Source: Bacteroidia bacterium
Lineage (GTDB): Bacteria > Bacteroidota > Bacteroidia > J057
DNA: 64,000 nucleotides
Direction: 5' to 3'
Assembly: GCA_030430575.1 (NCBI GenBank)
Contig: JAUIKF010000006.1
Span: 1 to 64,000, forward strand
In this document: positions 7,901 through 15,216 of the stretch, piece after piece
How positions within the stretch are numbered: the first letter of the stretch is position 1
How the letters are laid out: every line of letters begins with the position of its first letter
Position numbers and translations under genes: made by a program
The notes under the pieces: generated by a model
The model's input: only the letters and a program-made list of their open reading frames with translations
The model's database searches: none
Told to the model about the DNA's origin: nothing

Positions 7901-8466
7901 ATCCGCGCCATTTCCTCAAAAAAGGCGACGACGCGCCTCATCTCTCTGGGAAGACCACGCGGTTGTTTGACCTGCTGGGGACCATCATGGACAATGACGA
8001 GAAGGTGCTTATTTTCACCCAATACAAGGAGATGGGGCAGTTATTGGTCAAACTGTTGGAAGCGGAATTTGGGCTGGAAGTGCCGTTTTTGCACGGCGGC
8101 GTTTCACGCAGTGGGCGGGATGAGATGGTCGAAGACTTCCAACACAACCGAAGCACCCGCGTCTTTATTTTGTCCCTCAAGGCTGGCGGTACGGGCCTCA
8201 ACCTCACCGCCGCCTCCAACGTCATCCACTACGACCTCTGGTGGAACCCCGCCGTCGAAGCCCAGGCCACCGACCGCGCCTACCGCATCGGCCAGACCCG
8301 CAATGTCCTGGTCCACCGCTTTATCACCCAAGGCACCTTCGAAGAAAAAATCAACCAACTGCTCTTGCAGAAAAAGGACCTAGCGAACCTGACGGTTTCG
8401 ACAGGGGAGAAGTGGATTGGCGAGCTTTCGAATCGGGAGCTGAAGGAGTTGGTGAAGTTGGGGTAG
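4942..8466 (+). CDS. SWIM zinc-finger SNF2-family DNA helicase/ATPase
   Basis: SNF2 ATPases translocate on double-stranded DNA; bacterial SWIM-SNF2 proteins are related to RapA/HepA but their partners are mostly unknown. The SWIM motif is GGCSCPDWAVPCKHMASV (CxC...CxH, about residues 120-137). A long unassigned middle (about 200-700) precedes the SNF2 motor. Motif I is DDMGLGKT (about 735), motif II IIDEAQ (about 830), motif III MSGTPVENR. The C-terminal lobe ends with QATDRAYRIGQ (about 1107), the arginine-finger motif VI. I start the protein at 4942 (MRKTYGNTWW, 1,174 residues). The open frame extends upstream, but that extension would overlap the divergent gene and encodes an unlikely hydrophobic leader. 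MRKTYGNTWWGKQW is the usual family beginning. Confidence 0.9.
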   Translation: MRKTYGNTWWGKQWLNSLNNIDFSNRLPRGRTYANKGAVKAIDISENRISAKVQGSRRSPYKVDISIPLFEANQKAKIIEIITGNPLYLSQLLNRELPQQLKKTCDEAGIHLFPTAWKDLRGGCSCPDWAVPCKHMASVLYLVANEIDKNPFLVFELHGFDLFKGLEGIGYTASGQKGVTVLPVDHLWEKYKGYENQEPAVFQEEASAELDFSKIPEMGDSLLKLLSPNPVFFPSGDFHKILARSYKTISKSVTRHIKKEDLHAEGTPEMDATESIELSLDGELDFRTCTLRDGRGKALLHLKNEEKLIEWLDQIPVERLSHYSHALRGLYLVYRFAMKLAQQSAFIPQFLRIGTKNYRIRWLAATLNEEVRAAFSILETKLPQNLLSYQIQNEIYQPIASDRLQSLISVFLNYLVQIHFPLDYRLEEQAIARLFFEGSLEQFVAFEDREFPSAIQLWLNKFYIVEKDYVPVLKVDDLEEQFEVSIAVENRSKPLDAPVSLLDLFSKDAFSHTRLDILRDMAMLSEYFPQISRLIASKGQEQLFFDSKGFVEVLFQILPTIRLFGIKVLLPKGLRKLLRPQMSMALESKESATVAASGIISMENMLNFRWQIALGDRQLTPEDFLAMLKQYQGIVKLNDEYVYFDEAEVKKLIDKLENPPSLTSQQLLQIALTESYNGAKVTLDKHTRKLMDSLRKSEKVKPPKGLEATLRPYQQRGYDWMYKNAKLGFGSLIADDMGLGKTIQVITLLLKLKEEGELKKKKGLIIVPTTLLTNWQKEILKFAPGLVPAIYHGPNRNLDLLQEADVLITTYGVVRSDATKLQKKKWLTLIIDEAQNIKNPGTAQTKAVKKLKAPVIIAMSGTPVENRLSEYWSIFDFTNKSYLGTLSKFKENYAKPIEIDRDQKKLTHFRKVTEPFILRRVKTDKSIIQDLPAKIEKDQFCDLTKEQTAIYQNVIDQTMKAVEASEGIQRKGLVLKLITALKQICNHPRHFLKKGDDAPHLSGKTTRLFDLLGTIMDNDEKVLIFTQYKEMGQLLVKLLEAEFGLEVPFLHGGVSRSGRDEMVEDFQHNRSTRVFILSLKAGGTGLNLTAASNVIHYDLWWNPAVEAQATDRAYRIGQTRNVLVHRFITQGTFEEKINQLLLQKKDLANLTVSTGEKWIGELSNRELKELVKLG

Positions 8467-8620
8467 GGGGGATAGTCTTTTGTAAGGAAAGTTTCACACA
8501 CTTTGTTGCCTTATAATGGCTTGTGTAAGTTTGATTAAAGGCTGGTTTTTTCGGACATTAAAGATGTATTCTACAAAAAACATTACTCCTAGAAATTTGT
8601 GAGTTAAAGGATTAAAGCTC

Positions 8621-9535
8621 CTATTTTTCTTTGTTATAAATAATTTCGCTGAAACCTACAAAATCTCTTTCCCAAATATCTTCACCATGAGGGTATCGCA
8701 GATGAATCGTGATTTTAACATTATCTAAATTAACGTATTCTTTTTCTGGAATTTTTAGTTCAAACCTAAGAACATTTAAGCTTTCATTAGGATAAATTGG
8801 CATTTTTGATACTGAAGAAATCTGTAATTTTTCTCCGTTAACCATTGTATACTCATAATTTCTATTTATTGCCTCATATTGAAATCCTAATTTAGGTGGA
8901 ATATTTTCAAGTGTAAAGTTGACTTTATAATTTGCTTCAATGACATTTCCAGCATTGCTAATGTCAACAGTTACACGGATGATATGCCTACCATTTTCAG
9001 TTTTATGATTTCCTGCAAACCATTTTGCAATAACTAGTTTTGATTTAATAGTCCTGCTGTAAAGTTGCCTTACTTCATATTCCTCCATCGGAACAGATTC
9101 AAAGTTAAATCTTTTATAAAACCTTTTGTCTTTACTTAAATGAGGAGCATCAACACTTAATGGAATTTTTACAATATAAAGTGATTTGGTAATATCTTGG
9201 TTTTGTCTGACGGGAATGATTTTTAATCCATCAATTCTCCTTTGAATTGATGAATTGATAACATGTTCAAGCCATTCTTTCGTAAATTCACTACCATTGA
9301 TAAAGGAAAGGTTACTTGCCTTATGATCCTGTTCACTTAGCCCATAGATAATTATCCCTCCTATAGAGTTCGCAAAAGCAGCAACATCCTTCGATATTTC
9401 TTTTTTCTTACTTTCAGTTTTGCCTAGAGCTCCGCTTGATTTAAACTCTAAATAGATCGATTCTTCTACTTCATTGTCAATGAGTGAGTTAATATCGGTA
9501 ATTGTATAAGTTTCTTTTTCGTAAAAAAAATCCAT
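8621..9535 (-). CDS. AlbA_2/Schlafen-type putative DNA-binding protein
   Basis: A 304-residue protein. Residues about 20-75 carry the AlbA_2 (formerly AAA_4, Schlafen) signature: ESIYLEFKSSGAL, then KEISKDVAAFANSIGGIIIYGLSEQ. This domain occurs in bacterial transcription regulators and in defence and RNA-processing proteins. The second half (about 165-304) is a beta-rich region without a recognised domain, and there is no helix-turn-helix after the AlbA_2 domain as in the long regulator forms. The gene is AT-rich and isolated in a variable patch beside an ATPase relic, which suggests horizontal acquisition. A defence role is possible but not shown. Confidence 0.75.
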   Translation of the reverse strand: MDFFYEKETYTITDINSLIDNEVEESIYLEFKSSGALGKTESKKKEISKDVAAFANSIGGIIIYGLSEQDHKASNLSFINGSEFTKEWLEHVINSSIQRRIDGLKIIPVRQNQDITKSLYIVKIPLSVDAPHLSKDKRFYKRFNFESVPMEEYEVRQLYSRTIKSKLVIAKWFAGNHKTENGRHIIRVTVDISNAGNVIEANYKVNFTLENIPPKLGFQYEAINRNYEYTMVNGEKLQISSVSKMPIYPNESLNVLRFELKIPEKEYVNLDNVKITIHLRYPHGEDIWERDFVGFSEIIYNKEK

Positions 9536-10040
9536 GTTGGTATTGGTTCATTTATAAGCCAAGGAAAGATATGATAAAGAGTCTCTTTTTAAGGAGGAAA
9601 AACCTGCAAGGTAAGTTCCACATTTTTAGTTGAATGACCTTACTTTAAAGAACCTGACTTACATAATTTTTGATTTTTGTGTCATTTAACACTTTATTTT
9701 GCACCTTTTTTGACATGCTATTTTGCGCAGACAAGGACATGAAACCCTTTGGGATGTAAATTATGTGTAAGGTGTGCAAAATAGCGTCAAGAGAATGACG
9801 CAAATTATTATCCAAAATGACAGATAAACTGAACCTAATTTGATAAAATCCCAAGTCCACCCAAACCTCCCTTTCTTCAAACCAATTCCTATCTCTACGC
9901 CAAAATCCCATTTCTTCAACTGAAACAAAAGAAACTCTTTATCAGGTAAGTCCCAAAAACTGGTTTTCAAAATCAAAGTCTGATTTGTTCCTAAATAGAT
10001 GAGAAAAACAGACGCCTAGATAAAAGGAAACCTTAAAGGC
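9536..10040. other. AT-rich spacer with inverted repeat and degenerate frames
   Basis: No convincing gene lies in this stretch. GCTATTTTGC (9717-9726) and GCAAAATAGC (9776-9785) form 10-bp inverted arms. On the minus strand, 9761-9976 reads as a hydrophobic, tryptophan-rich frame (about 71 residues, with GVEIGIGLKKGRFGWTWDF) that could be a decayed membrane-protein gene. It has no partner frame or start context that would justify calling it. Confidence 0.35.
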
Positions 10041-10086
10041 ATTGCTCGCCAAAACTAGTATATAAACCCCAATTTTGGCGAGCAAT
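10041..10086. promoter_or_regulatory. perfect 14-bp inverted repeat before ATPase relic
   Basis: ATTGCTCGCCAAAA (10041-10054) and TTTTGGCGAGCAAT (10073-10086) are exact complements with an 18-base spacer. The right arm ends 11 bases before the start codon of the truncated ATPase. It could be an operator, a transcript-leader hairpin, or the boundary of a small mobile unit carrying the ATPase. Its perfection beside a decayed gene implies recent insertion or continuing selection. Confidence 0.5.
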
Positions 10087-10097
10087 AACCCCAAATT

Positions 10098-10301
10098 ATG
10101 CAAGGGAAATTTATCGGTAGGGAGGCTGAAAAGGAAGTATTGGAAAAAGCGCTCCAACAGAAGCTCCATATCTTTGAAGAAGCCACAAAGACAAAGAAGC
10201 ATATTTTCCTCAGTATGATTACTACGTTTGGGCTGGTGCAAAATGAACACAAGCTAGGATTGGTGGATCAGGAACTTACCTTGGACCATTTGTTTACTTA
10301 A
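10098..10301 (+). pseudogene. AAA ATPase remnant, large internal deletion
   Basis: The 67-residue frame joins two conserved ends of a long AAA ATPase of the AAA_14/DUF4143 or DUF234 type. MQGKFIGREAEKEVLEKALQ resembles the extreme N-terminus, where such proteins read (I)GRExEkxxLexal just before the Walker A region. TKTKKHIFLSMITTFGL...NEHKLGLVDQELTLDHLF resembles the extreme C-terminus. Everything between, including Walker A and B, is absent. The frame is intact across the junction near residue 25, so a clean in-frame deletion is likely. Its last bases overlap the convergent lipoprotein gene by 8 bases. Assignment is from remembered family consensus. Confidence 0.65.
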
Positions 10302-10584
10302 AAACAGGGATTTCCCCTTTGGTATTTATTGACCACACTTTATCTCTGTTGATGAGAAAGTCCCTGCCATCTATGAAGTGGAGAACAACCCAATTTTCAA
10401 ATACTTCTACCTCATCTATAGTCCCCTCTGGAATATCTATTTCTTTTGAAAATACAATGTTTTGATAGTAATACTTTATACCTGCTTCCGGAGTCCTTGC
10501 TTTATCTAAGGAATTTTGGTTTCCACAGCTTAATAATATTAACATAATGGAAACAGCTCCCAGCAAAAATTTCAGCATTTTCAT
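10294..10584 (-). CDS. small lipoprotein of unknown function
   Basis: A 96-residue protein with an N-terminal lipoprotein signal: the hydrophobic run LLGAVSIMLILLSC ends at a lipobox cysteine at residue 20. The mature part is about 75 residues with alternating beta-like segments (EVEVFENWVVLHFIDGRDFL) and no recognised domain. It should be anchored in the inner or outer membrane. It sits in the AT-rich patch and may share a transcript with the gene at 10645, which is upstream on the same strand with a 60-base gap. Confidence 0.6.
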   Translation of the reverse strand: MKMLKFLLGAVSIMLILLSCGNQNSLDKARTPEAGIKYYYQNIVFSKEIDIPEGTIDEVEVFENWVVLHFIDGRDFLINRDKVWSINTKGEIPVFK

Positions 10585-10644
10585 TTTCTTTTTTCTAGGT
10601 AGAGGTTAAAATTTAGCTGGAATGAGCCTAGTGAGTAAAAGCTA

Positions 10645-11067
10645 TCAGGTTGTCTTGTTTGCTAGGTCATTTGCCTTTTTTAATGTTTGCTTTAACAAAT
10701 CTCTTGTAATCTTATTTGTTTCGCAGATCGGTTTTTCAAAGTGTTTGTATACTAGTTGATGCCCAGTAAAGCAAAAACCTTCATCGCTTGCATCAACGAG
10801 AAGATAAGCAAAATCTGTTATGGTAACTTTTGTTTGTTCTATTGATAATTCATTTAACCCTAAGAGAATTCCTTTTTGCAAAGATTGGCATAAAGAGCTT
10901 TCAGAACCAAGCTTATAACCTATAAACCTTTCGTCTTTAAAATCTGATTCTTCTAATTTATGAAAGTCAACCCAATTCTCGTTTGATAAACCAAAGGTAG
11001 CTCCAGCAAAGGCAAAATTACCCCTACCATCGATTTGCTGCATAAATTTATAAGTTGTTGATTTCAT
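10645..11067 (-). CDS. hypothetical protein
   Basis: A 140-residue soluble protein without signal peptide or membrane segment and with no domain I recognise. The sequence is compact alpha/beta: NFAFAGATFGLSNENWVDF near the start, then KVTITDFAYLLVDASDEGFCF and a helical, lysine-rich C-terminus. Codon and base use are AT-rich like its neighbours, and it lies 43 bases beyond the stop of ribF. It marks the right edge of the AT-rich patch. Confidence 0.5.
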   Translation of the reverse strand: MKSTTYKFMQQIDGRGNFAFAGATFGLSNENWVDFHKLEESDFKDERFIGYKLGSESSLCQSLQKGILLGLNELSIEQTKVTITDFAYLLVDASDEGFCFTGHQLVYKHFEKPICETNKITRDLLKQTLKKANDLANKTT

Positions 11068-11110
11068 ATTAAATGATCGAAATAGTTATTAAAAATAAGC
11101 AACCTACTCC

Positions 11111-12073
11111 TTAATTTACCCTATCCTTATACCGTTGGATCAAGTCCAATGAACGATCCCGATCCCCGTCTATCGCCTGAACCAAGGCTTCTTTTGAATC
11201 AAACTTCTGCTCCGGGCGCAGGTATTCCAGCATCTGTATAGTTAGCGGCTGACCATACAGATCTCCCTGAAAGTCAAATAGATAGACTTCTATCCCTCGT
11301 TCAAATTCACCCATAGTGGGTTTATGGCCGATGTTCATCATGCCATATTTGGACTTGTCCCCAAATGAACCAGGGAGTTGGACATGTACGAAATAGACGC
11401 CATTTGAGGGGATCAATTTATAGGGATACTCCATCTGGATGTTGGCCGTTGGGTAGCCCAATTTGCGCCCTTGCTTCTCCCCATGTATCACTTTTCCCGT
11501 GAAGTGGTAGGTATAACCAAGGTAGGCATTGGCAGTTCGGACATCTCCTTTGAATAGAGCTTCACGGATTTTGGTGCTGCTGACGTTGGCATCCTCTATG
11601 GCTTGGGCAGGAATTTCTTCTACTTCATATTGAAACTCCCGGCTGAGCGCTTGAAGCTTATGGATATCTCCTGCCCTGTTTTTGCCGAATCGATGGTCGT
11701 ACCCTATGACAATTTTCTTGATGCCTACTGTTTCCCAGAGGATTTTGCGCACGAAGACTTTGGGCGGGGTTCGGGAAAATTCTTTGGTAAAGGGAATCAA
11801 GAGTAATTTATCCAACCCCATTTCTTCTAGCATCTCTCGCTTTTCATCCAAAGAATGGAGCAGGCGGAGGTTGTTTTTTTCAGGAAAAAGCACCAACCGA
11901 GGGTGGGGGTAAAAGCTGATGAGGACTGACTCTCCGTTGAGGCCTTTTGCTTCTTGAATGATCTTTCTGAGGATTTTTCGATGGCCGATATGCAAGCCGT
12001 CAAAAGTCCCAATGGTGGCAATGGCTGGCTTGTCAGATTTTTGGTAATTGTCGAGTGAATCGTATACTTCCAT
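11111..12073 (-). CDS. ribF: bifunctional riboflavin kinase/FAD synthetase
   Basis: RibF phosphorylates riboflavin to FMN and adenylates FMN to FAD in the cytoplasm. The 320-residue length is normal. The N-terminal FMN adenylyltransferase half has the nucleotidyl-transferase motif GTFDGLHIGH (residues 22-31), GYDHRFGKNRAG near 124, and SSTKIREAL near 165. The C-terminal riboflavin kinase half has GEKQGRKLGYPTAN. It is the last gene of the cluster ftsX-DUF3098-uppP-truB-ribF, a common Bacteroidota arrangement. The 118-base gap from truB holds a low-complexity ATGATA-rich tract, so an extra promoter may exist. Confidence 0.95.
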   Translation of the reverse strand: MEVYDSLDNYQKSDKPAIATIGTFDGLHIGHRKILRKIIQEAKGLNGESVLISFYPHPRLVLFPEKNNLRLLHSLDEKREMLEEMGLDKLLLIPFTKEFSRTPPKVFVRKILWETVGIKKIVIGYDHRFGKNRAGDIHKLQALSREFQYEVEEIPAQAIEDANVSSTKIREALFKGDVRTANAYLGYTYHFTGKVIHGEKQGRKLGYPTANIQMEYPYKLIPSNGVYFVHVQLPGSFGDKSKYGMMNIGHKPTMGEFERGIEVYLFDFQGDLYGQPLTIQMLEYLRPEQKFDSKEALVQAIDGDRDRSLDLIQRYKDRVN

Positions 12074-12111
12074 GTATTGGCTGAGCGCGTTTCTGCAAAT
12101 ATAGGGAAAGA

Positions 12112-12152
12112 AGCAATGATAGGATGATAAAATGATAGAATGATTGAATGGG
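12112..12152. repeat. low-complexity AATGATAGgatgata tract
   Basis: The truB-ribF gap contains several overlapping copies of a 7-10 base unit around AATGATA/GATGATA. The same style of tract occurs at 15183-15218, 17814-17886, 52426-52522 and 53310-53347, in one or other orientation. The function is unknown. Confidence 0.45.
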
Positions 12153-12191
12153 TTTTTACTTTACATTCCTTTTCCTGCCATGGAGGATTTC

Positions 12192-12884
12192 TCAAATAGA
12201 GGCTTCTTCTTCCATCATCTGTTGAAATGCATCAATTTCCCAGGCATCTGTCAGTTTATGAGGCCCAATGAACGTGCGTTCCAATTCGAGGATATAGCCG
12301 CCAACCCCTAGGGCTTGGCCTAGGTCATGAATAATGGAGCGAATATATGTTCCTTTGCTGCAATGAATTTCAGCAGAAATGGCATTAGGCCCTTGGTATT
12401 CAAGGAGTTCAAATCGAGTGACTACGACATTTCTGGGCCTCAATTTCACTTCTTTCCCTTTGCGGGCGGATTTGTAAGCCCGTTTCCCATCAATTTTTAC
12501 GGCAGAAAAAATGGGGGGCAGTTGGGTGATTTCCCCCCTGAAGTTTCCCAGGGCGGCTTCTACCATTTCCTGAGTGATCTGAGAAGTATCGGAGATATTT
12601 TCTTCGGGGAATTCAGCATCGTAACTGGCCGTAGTTGCACCCAACTTGAAGGTGACAACATAGCCTTTGCCCAGGTTTTGCATGCTTTCTATCAACTTCG
12701 TATGGCGGCCTGTACACAGAATGAGAAGTCCTGTAGCCAAAGGGTCTAAGGTGCCAGCATGGCCTACTTTGGTGCGGCCTACGCGGCGCTGGATGATGCC
12801 TCGCACCTTTTTCACCACGTCAAAGGATGTCCACCCTTTGGGCTTGTTGAAAAGCAAGGTTTGCCCTTCCTGAAAATTCATCAT
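12192..12884 (-). CDS. truB: tRNA pseudouridine-55 synthase
   Basis: TruB converts U55 of the T loop of tRNAs to pseudouridine. The protein has the catalytic-aspartate motif VGHAGTLDPLATGLL in its first third, KPKGWTSFDVV at the N-terminus, and GKRAYKSARKGKEV and CSKGTYIRSIIHDLG in the second half. The open frame continues upstream into uppP, but MMNFQEGQTLLFNKP is the normal start, so I place it at 12884 (230 residues; the next ATG at 12881 is equally plausible). This leaves 34 bases after uppP. The C-terminus is short, as in many Bacteroidota, without a PUA domain. Confidence 0.93.
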   Translation of the reverse strand: MMNFQEGQTLLFNKPKGWTSFDVVKKVRGIIQRRVGRTKVGHAGTLDPLATGLLILCTGRHTKLIESMQNLGKGYVVTFKLGATTASYDAEFPEENISDTSQITQEMVEAALGNFRGEITQLPPIFSAVKIDGKRAYKSARKGKEVKLRPRNVVVTRFELLEYQGPNAISAEIHCSKGTYIRSIIHDLGQALGVGGYILELERTFIGPHKLTDAWEIDAFQQMMEEEASI

Positions 12885-12918
12885 AAAAAAAATAGGAATT
12901 TTTTTTAGTAAAAACAGC

Positions 12919-13746
12919 TTAATTAAAGAGGCCATAAAGGATCGCAATCAGCCCAACGACTGCACAATACAGTGCAAAATATTCCAACTTGGCGCGACGG
13001 ACCAAGGCGATCATCCAGCGACAAGCTACTAGGCCTGCCACAAAGGCTGCGATGAAACCTAGTGTAAGGGCCAATGGCCCCACTTCTTGGGCGCCAGCCA
13101 CAGCTTCGCCTGCGGCTGGATGGCCATAAGTAGCCTCAACATAGTCTTTGAGTTTAAGGGCGGTAGCGCCGAGGATAGGAGGGAGGACCATCAAGAAGGA
13201 AAAGCGGGCCGCTTGTTCCCGTTTGATGCCTAACAATAAGGCAGTTGAGATGGTGGCGCCTGACCGCGAGATGCCAGGGAGAATCGCAACGGCCTGAGCA
13301 AATCCAATGATGATGGACTGGATAAATCCAACTTCTCCATCTTTGGCAGAAGTTCTGGAAGAAAACCAGAGTAACAGGGCGGTAATGATTAGCATACACC
13401 CCACCAGCAATATTTTTCCTTCAAAAAAGGTTTCTATTTGCTCTTCAAACAAAAGCCCAATAACCGCCACTGGCAGCATAGAAACGGCAATCATCGTTAC
13501 AAATTTGGTCTCTACATTCCACTTAAACTGAAAGAGAGATTTGATCAAATGAAGAATATCACGGAAATAAATGACAATGGTACTGAGCGCTGTGGCGGCG
13601 TGTACCACGATGGCAAAAAGCAATGGGTCTTTTACCTGTACATTGAGAATCTCTTTTCCCAATTCTAAGTGGCCGCTACTACTGACAGGCAGGAATTCCG
13701 TAAGACCTTGGATGATTCCAAGGATAATGGCTTCAAATAAACTCAT
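12919..13746 (-). CDS. uppP: undecaprenyl-diphosphatase (BacA/UppP)
   Basis: UppP dephosphorylates undecaprenyl diphosphate to recycle the lipid carrier for peptidoglycan and surface-polysaccharide synthesis; high dosage gives bacitracin resistance. The 275-residue integral membrane protein has the two family motifs: GLTEFLPVSSSGHLEL (about 15-30) and PGISRSGATIST (about 160-171). About eight hydrophobic segments are visible. It lies between the DUF3098 gene (71-base gap) and truB (34-base gap) on the same strand, so it is likely cotranscribed with them. Confidence 0.95.
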   Translation of the reverse strand: MSLFEAIILGIIQGLTEFLPVSSSGHLELGKEILNVQVKDPLLFAIVVHAATALSTIVIYFRDILHLIKSLFQFKWNVETKFVTMIAVSMLPVAVIGLLFEEQIETFFEGKILLVGCMLIITALLLWFSSRTSAKDGEVGFIQSIIIGFAQAVAILPGISRSGATISTALLLGIKREQAARFSFLMVLPPILGATALKLKDYVEATYGHPAAGEAVAGAQEVGPLALTLGFIAAFVAGLVACRWMIALVRRAKLEYFALYCAVVGLIAILYGLFN

Positions 13747-13817
13747 GTGCTAGTGGATGGCAAATGGAATGCCAGTTACAGGAGAAATATCTCGGAAGAA
13801 TGTGAAAATAGGAGGTG

Positions 13818-14180
13818 CTACCCTTCTGCCTGCCCCGTTTCTGCTCCCCCTTTTTCTCTGTACATAATGGCAAAAATGATTTCTACAAATCCTCCTACAA
13901 TCACAAGAGGAGCAATATAGAGAGAAATAGAAAATTTGGAAGCATCTACAAACCCGTCTAAAGAGAGTAGAATAAATCCAACTGCAATAATGACAATGCC
14001 TAAGATGAGTAGCTGGTAGTTTTTCTTAGTAAATGGCAGGATATCATTAGATTTTTTCTTTGCGCCACTGAAGGGGCGACTAGACGGTTCTGGCTGAGCC
14101 TTAGCAGGCGCTTTTTTCGTCTTTGCTTGTGATTTGACAACTCGTCTGTTGCCTGTATTGCTTGCTTTCTTTGCAGTCAT
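13818..14180 (-). CDS. DUF3098 small membrane protein
   Basis: A 120-residue protein with a basic, proline- and alanine-rich N-terminal tail (about 1-45), followed by two membrane segments: FTKKNYQLLILGIVIIAVGFILLS and IAPLVIVGGFVEIIFAIMY. The FTKKNY start of the first helix and the position between ftsX and uppP are characteristic of the DUF3098 family of Bacteroidota. Function is unknown; constant linkage to ftsX suggests a role around division or envelope growth. The lysine-rich tail is longer than usual. Confidence 0.8.
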   Translation of the reverse strand: MTAKKASNTGNRRVVKSQAKTKKAPAKAQPEPSSRPFSGAKKKSNDILPFTKKNYQLLILGIVIIAVGFILLSLDGFVDASKFSISLYIAPLVIVGGFVEIIFAIMYREKGGAETGQAEG

Positions 14181-14222
14181 AGTTAAAGTTTATTTTGCTT
14201 TTGGACCATCAAAATTAGTTCC

Positions 14223-15128
14223 TCAACGCATCAATTCATCCATATCTTTTCCGAGATACCTATTGACAGCAAATAAGCTCCCCATGAGGCCCAAAACGCT
14301 GCCAAATAACACAATTCCCCCTAATATTCCAATAAAAGCAGAAGTAAAGAGAAGCTTGTTTTCTAGGTCAAAAACTGTCAATCGACTGGATAAAAGGAAG
14401 ATCAATCCCCAAAGAAGGATGCATGCCAATAGCCCGGCAAGAAGCCCTTGTGCCATCCCTCGGATCAGAAAAGGCCTTCGAATAAATGCTTTGGTGGCCC
14501 CTATGAGTTGCATGCTTCTGATAATGAGTCGTTTGGCGTAAATGCTGAGGCGGATTGTCCCAAAAATCAGGAAAAATGCGATGAACACAACGATGAGTCC
14601 TACTACACCCGCTGAAATAGAAAGAGGGCGGAGGTTTCGGCTGAGGGCTGCGAGCAGTTCCTCTGGATAATAGACTTCTGAAATGAGGATTTCTTTTTCA
14701 AGTGCCCCACGTATGTTGGCCAAACTATCACTATGAATATACATTCCCTTCAACTGAACGTCCACAGACGCCAATAGCGGGTTGATGCCATCAAGAACTT
14801 CTACCAGTTCCTCGCCCGTGCGTTCAAGGTATTTTTGCCAAGCCTCATTTTTCGATACATAGTGATAATCCTGGACATAAGGCGCTGCACTGAGCTTCTC
14901 CATGAGTTCATGCAACTGGTCGGTTCCTATACCATCATAGAGAAAGACCTTCATGACGATTGAACTTTTCGCCGTTTCTGCTAGGGTTTGGGAGAAAAGG
15001 GCAATGGTCGCAAATATCCCGAGGAAAAACAGCACCAATCCTATGCTGAGCAAGGAGGTGAAAAAAGTGGTCCTTGACCGCTTTTTGAGGTATGAATAAT
15101 TATCGTATCCCTTTCTGTACCTTTTCAT
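14223..15128 (-). CDS. ftsX: cell-division protein FtsX
   Basis: FtsX is the membrane subunit of the FtsEX complex, which couples ATP hydrolysis in the cytoplasm to activation of cell-wall hydrolases. It shows the expected topology: a basic N-terminus, one helix (SLLSIGLVLFFLGIFATIAL), a periplasmic loop of about 120 residues, then three helices in the C-terminal half, ending inside. Length (301 residues from MKRYRKGYDN) is normal. I prefer the start at 15128 to the ATG three codons upstream. It leads the ftsX-DUF3098-uppP-truB-ribF cluster; ftsE is not adjacent, as is common in this phylum. Confidence 0.9.
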   Translation of the reverse strand: MKRYRKGYDNYSYLKKRSRTTFFTSLLSIGLVLFFLGIFATIALFSQTLAETAKSSIVMKVFLYDGIGTDQLHELMEKLSAAPYVQDYHYVSKNEAWQKYLERTGEELVEVLDGINPLLASVDVQLKGMYIHSDSLANIRGALEKEILISEVYYPEELLAALSRNLRPLSISAGVVGLIVVFIAFFLIFGTIRLSIYAKRLIIRSMQLIGATKAFIRRPFLIRGMAQGLLAGLLACILLWGLIFLLSSRLTVFDLENKLLFTSAFIGILGGIVLFGSVLGLMGSLFAVNRYLGKDMDELMR

Positions 15129-15216
15129 TAGGCACAAATTTATCCTAAAAATTCATACTTTTCATATAAATCGTTTTTCATTACTTTCAATCATTCTCTC
15201 ATCCATCCACTCTATC

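Noticed and set aside
7297-8358. Long antisense frames inside the SNF2 motor region
   Set aside because: They are shadows of strongly conserved helicase motifs on the plus strand; no homology is apparent in the translated products.
9645-10250. Minus-strand hydrophobic frames as real membrane-protein genes
   Set aside because: The frames are broken and overlapping, lack continuity with each other, and overlap the ATPase relic; at most they are decayed remnants.
14223-15137. ftsE expected next to ftsX
   Set aside because: No ABC ATPase motif occurs near ftsX on either strand; separation of the two genes is usual in Bacteroidota, so this is not an anomaly.
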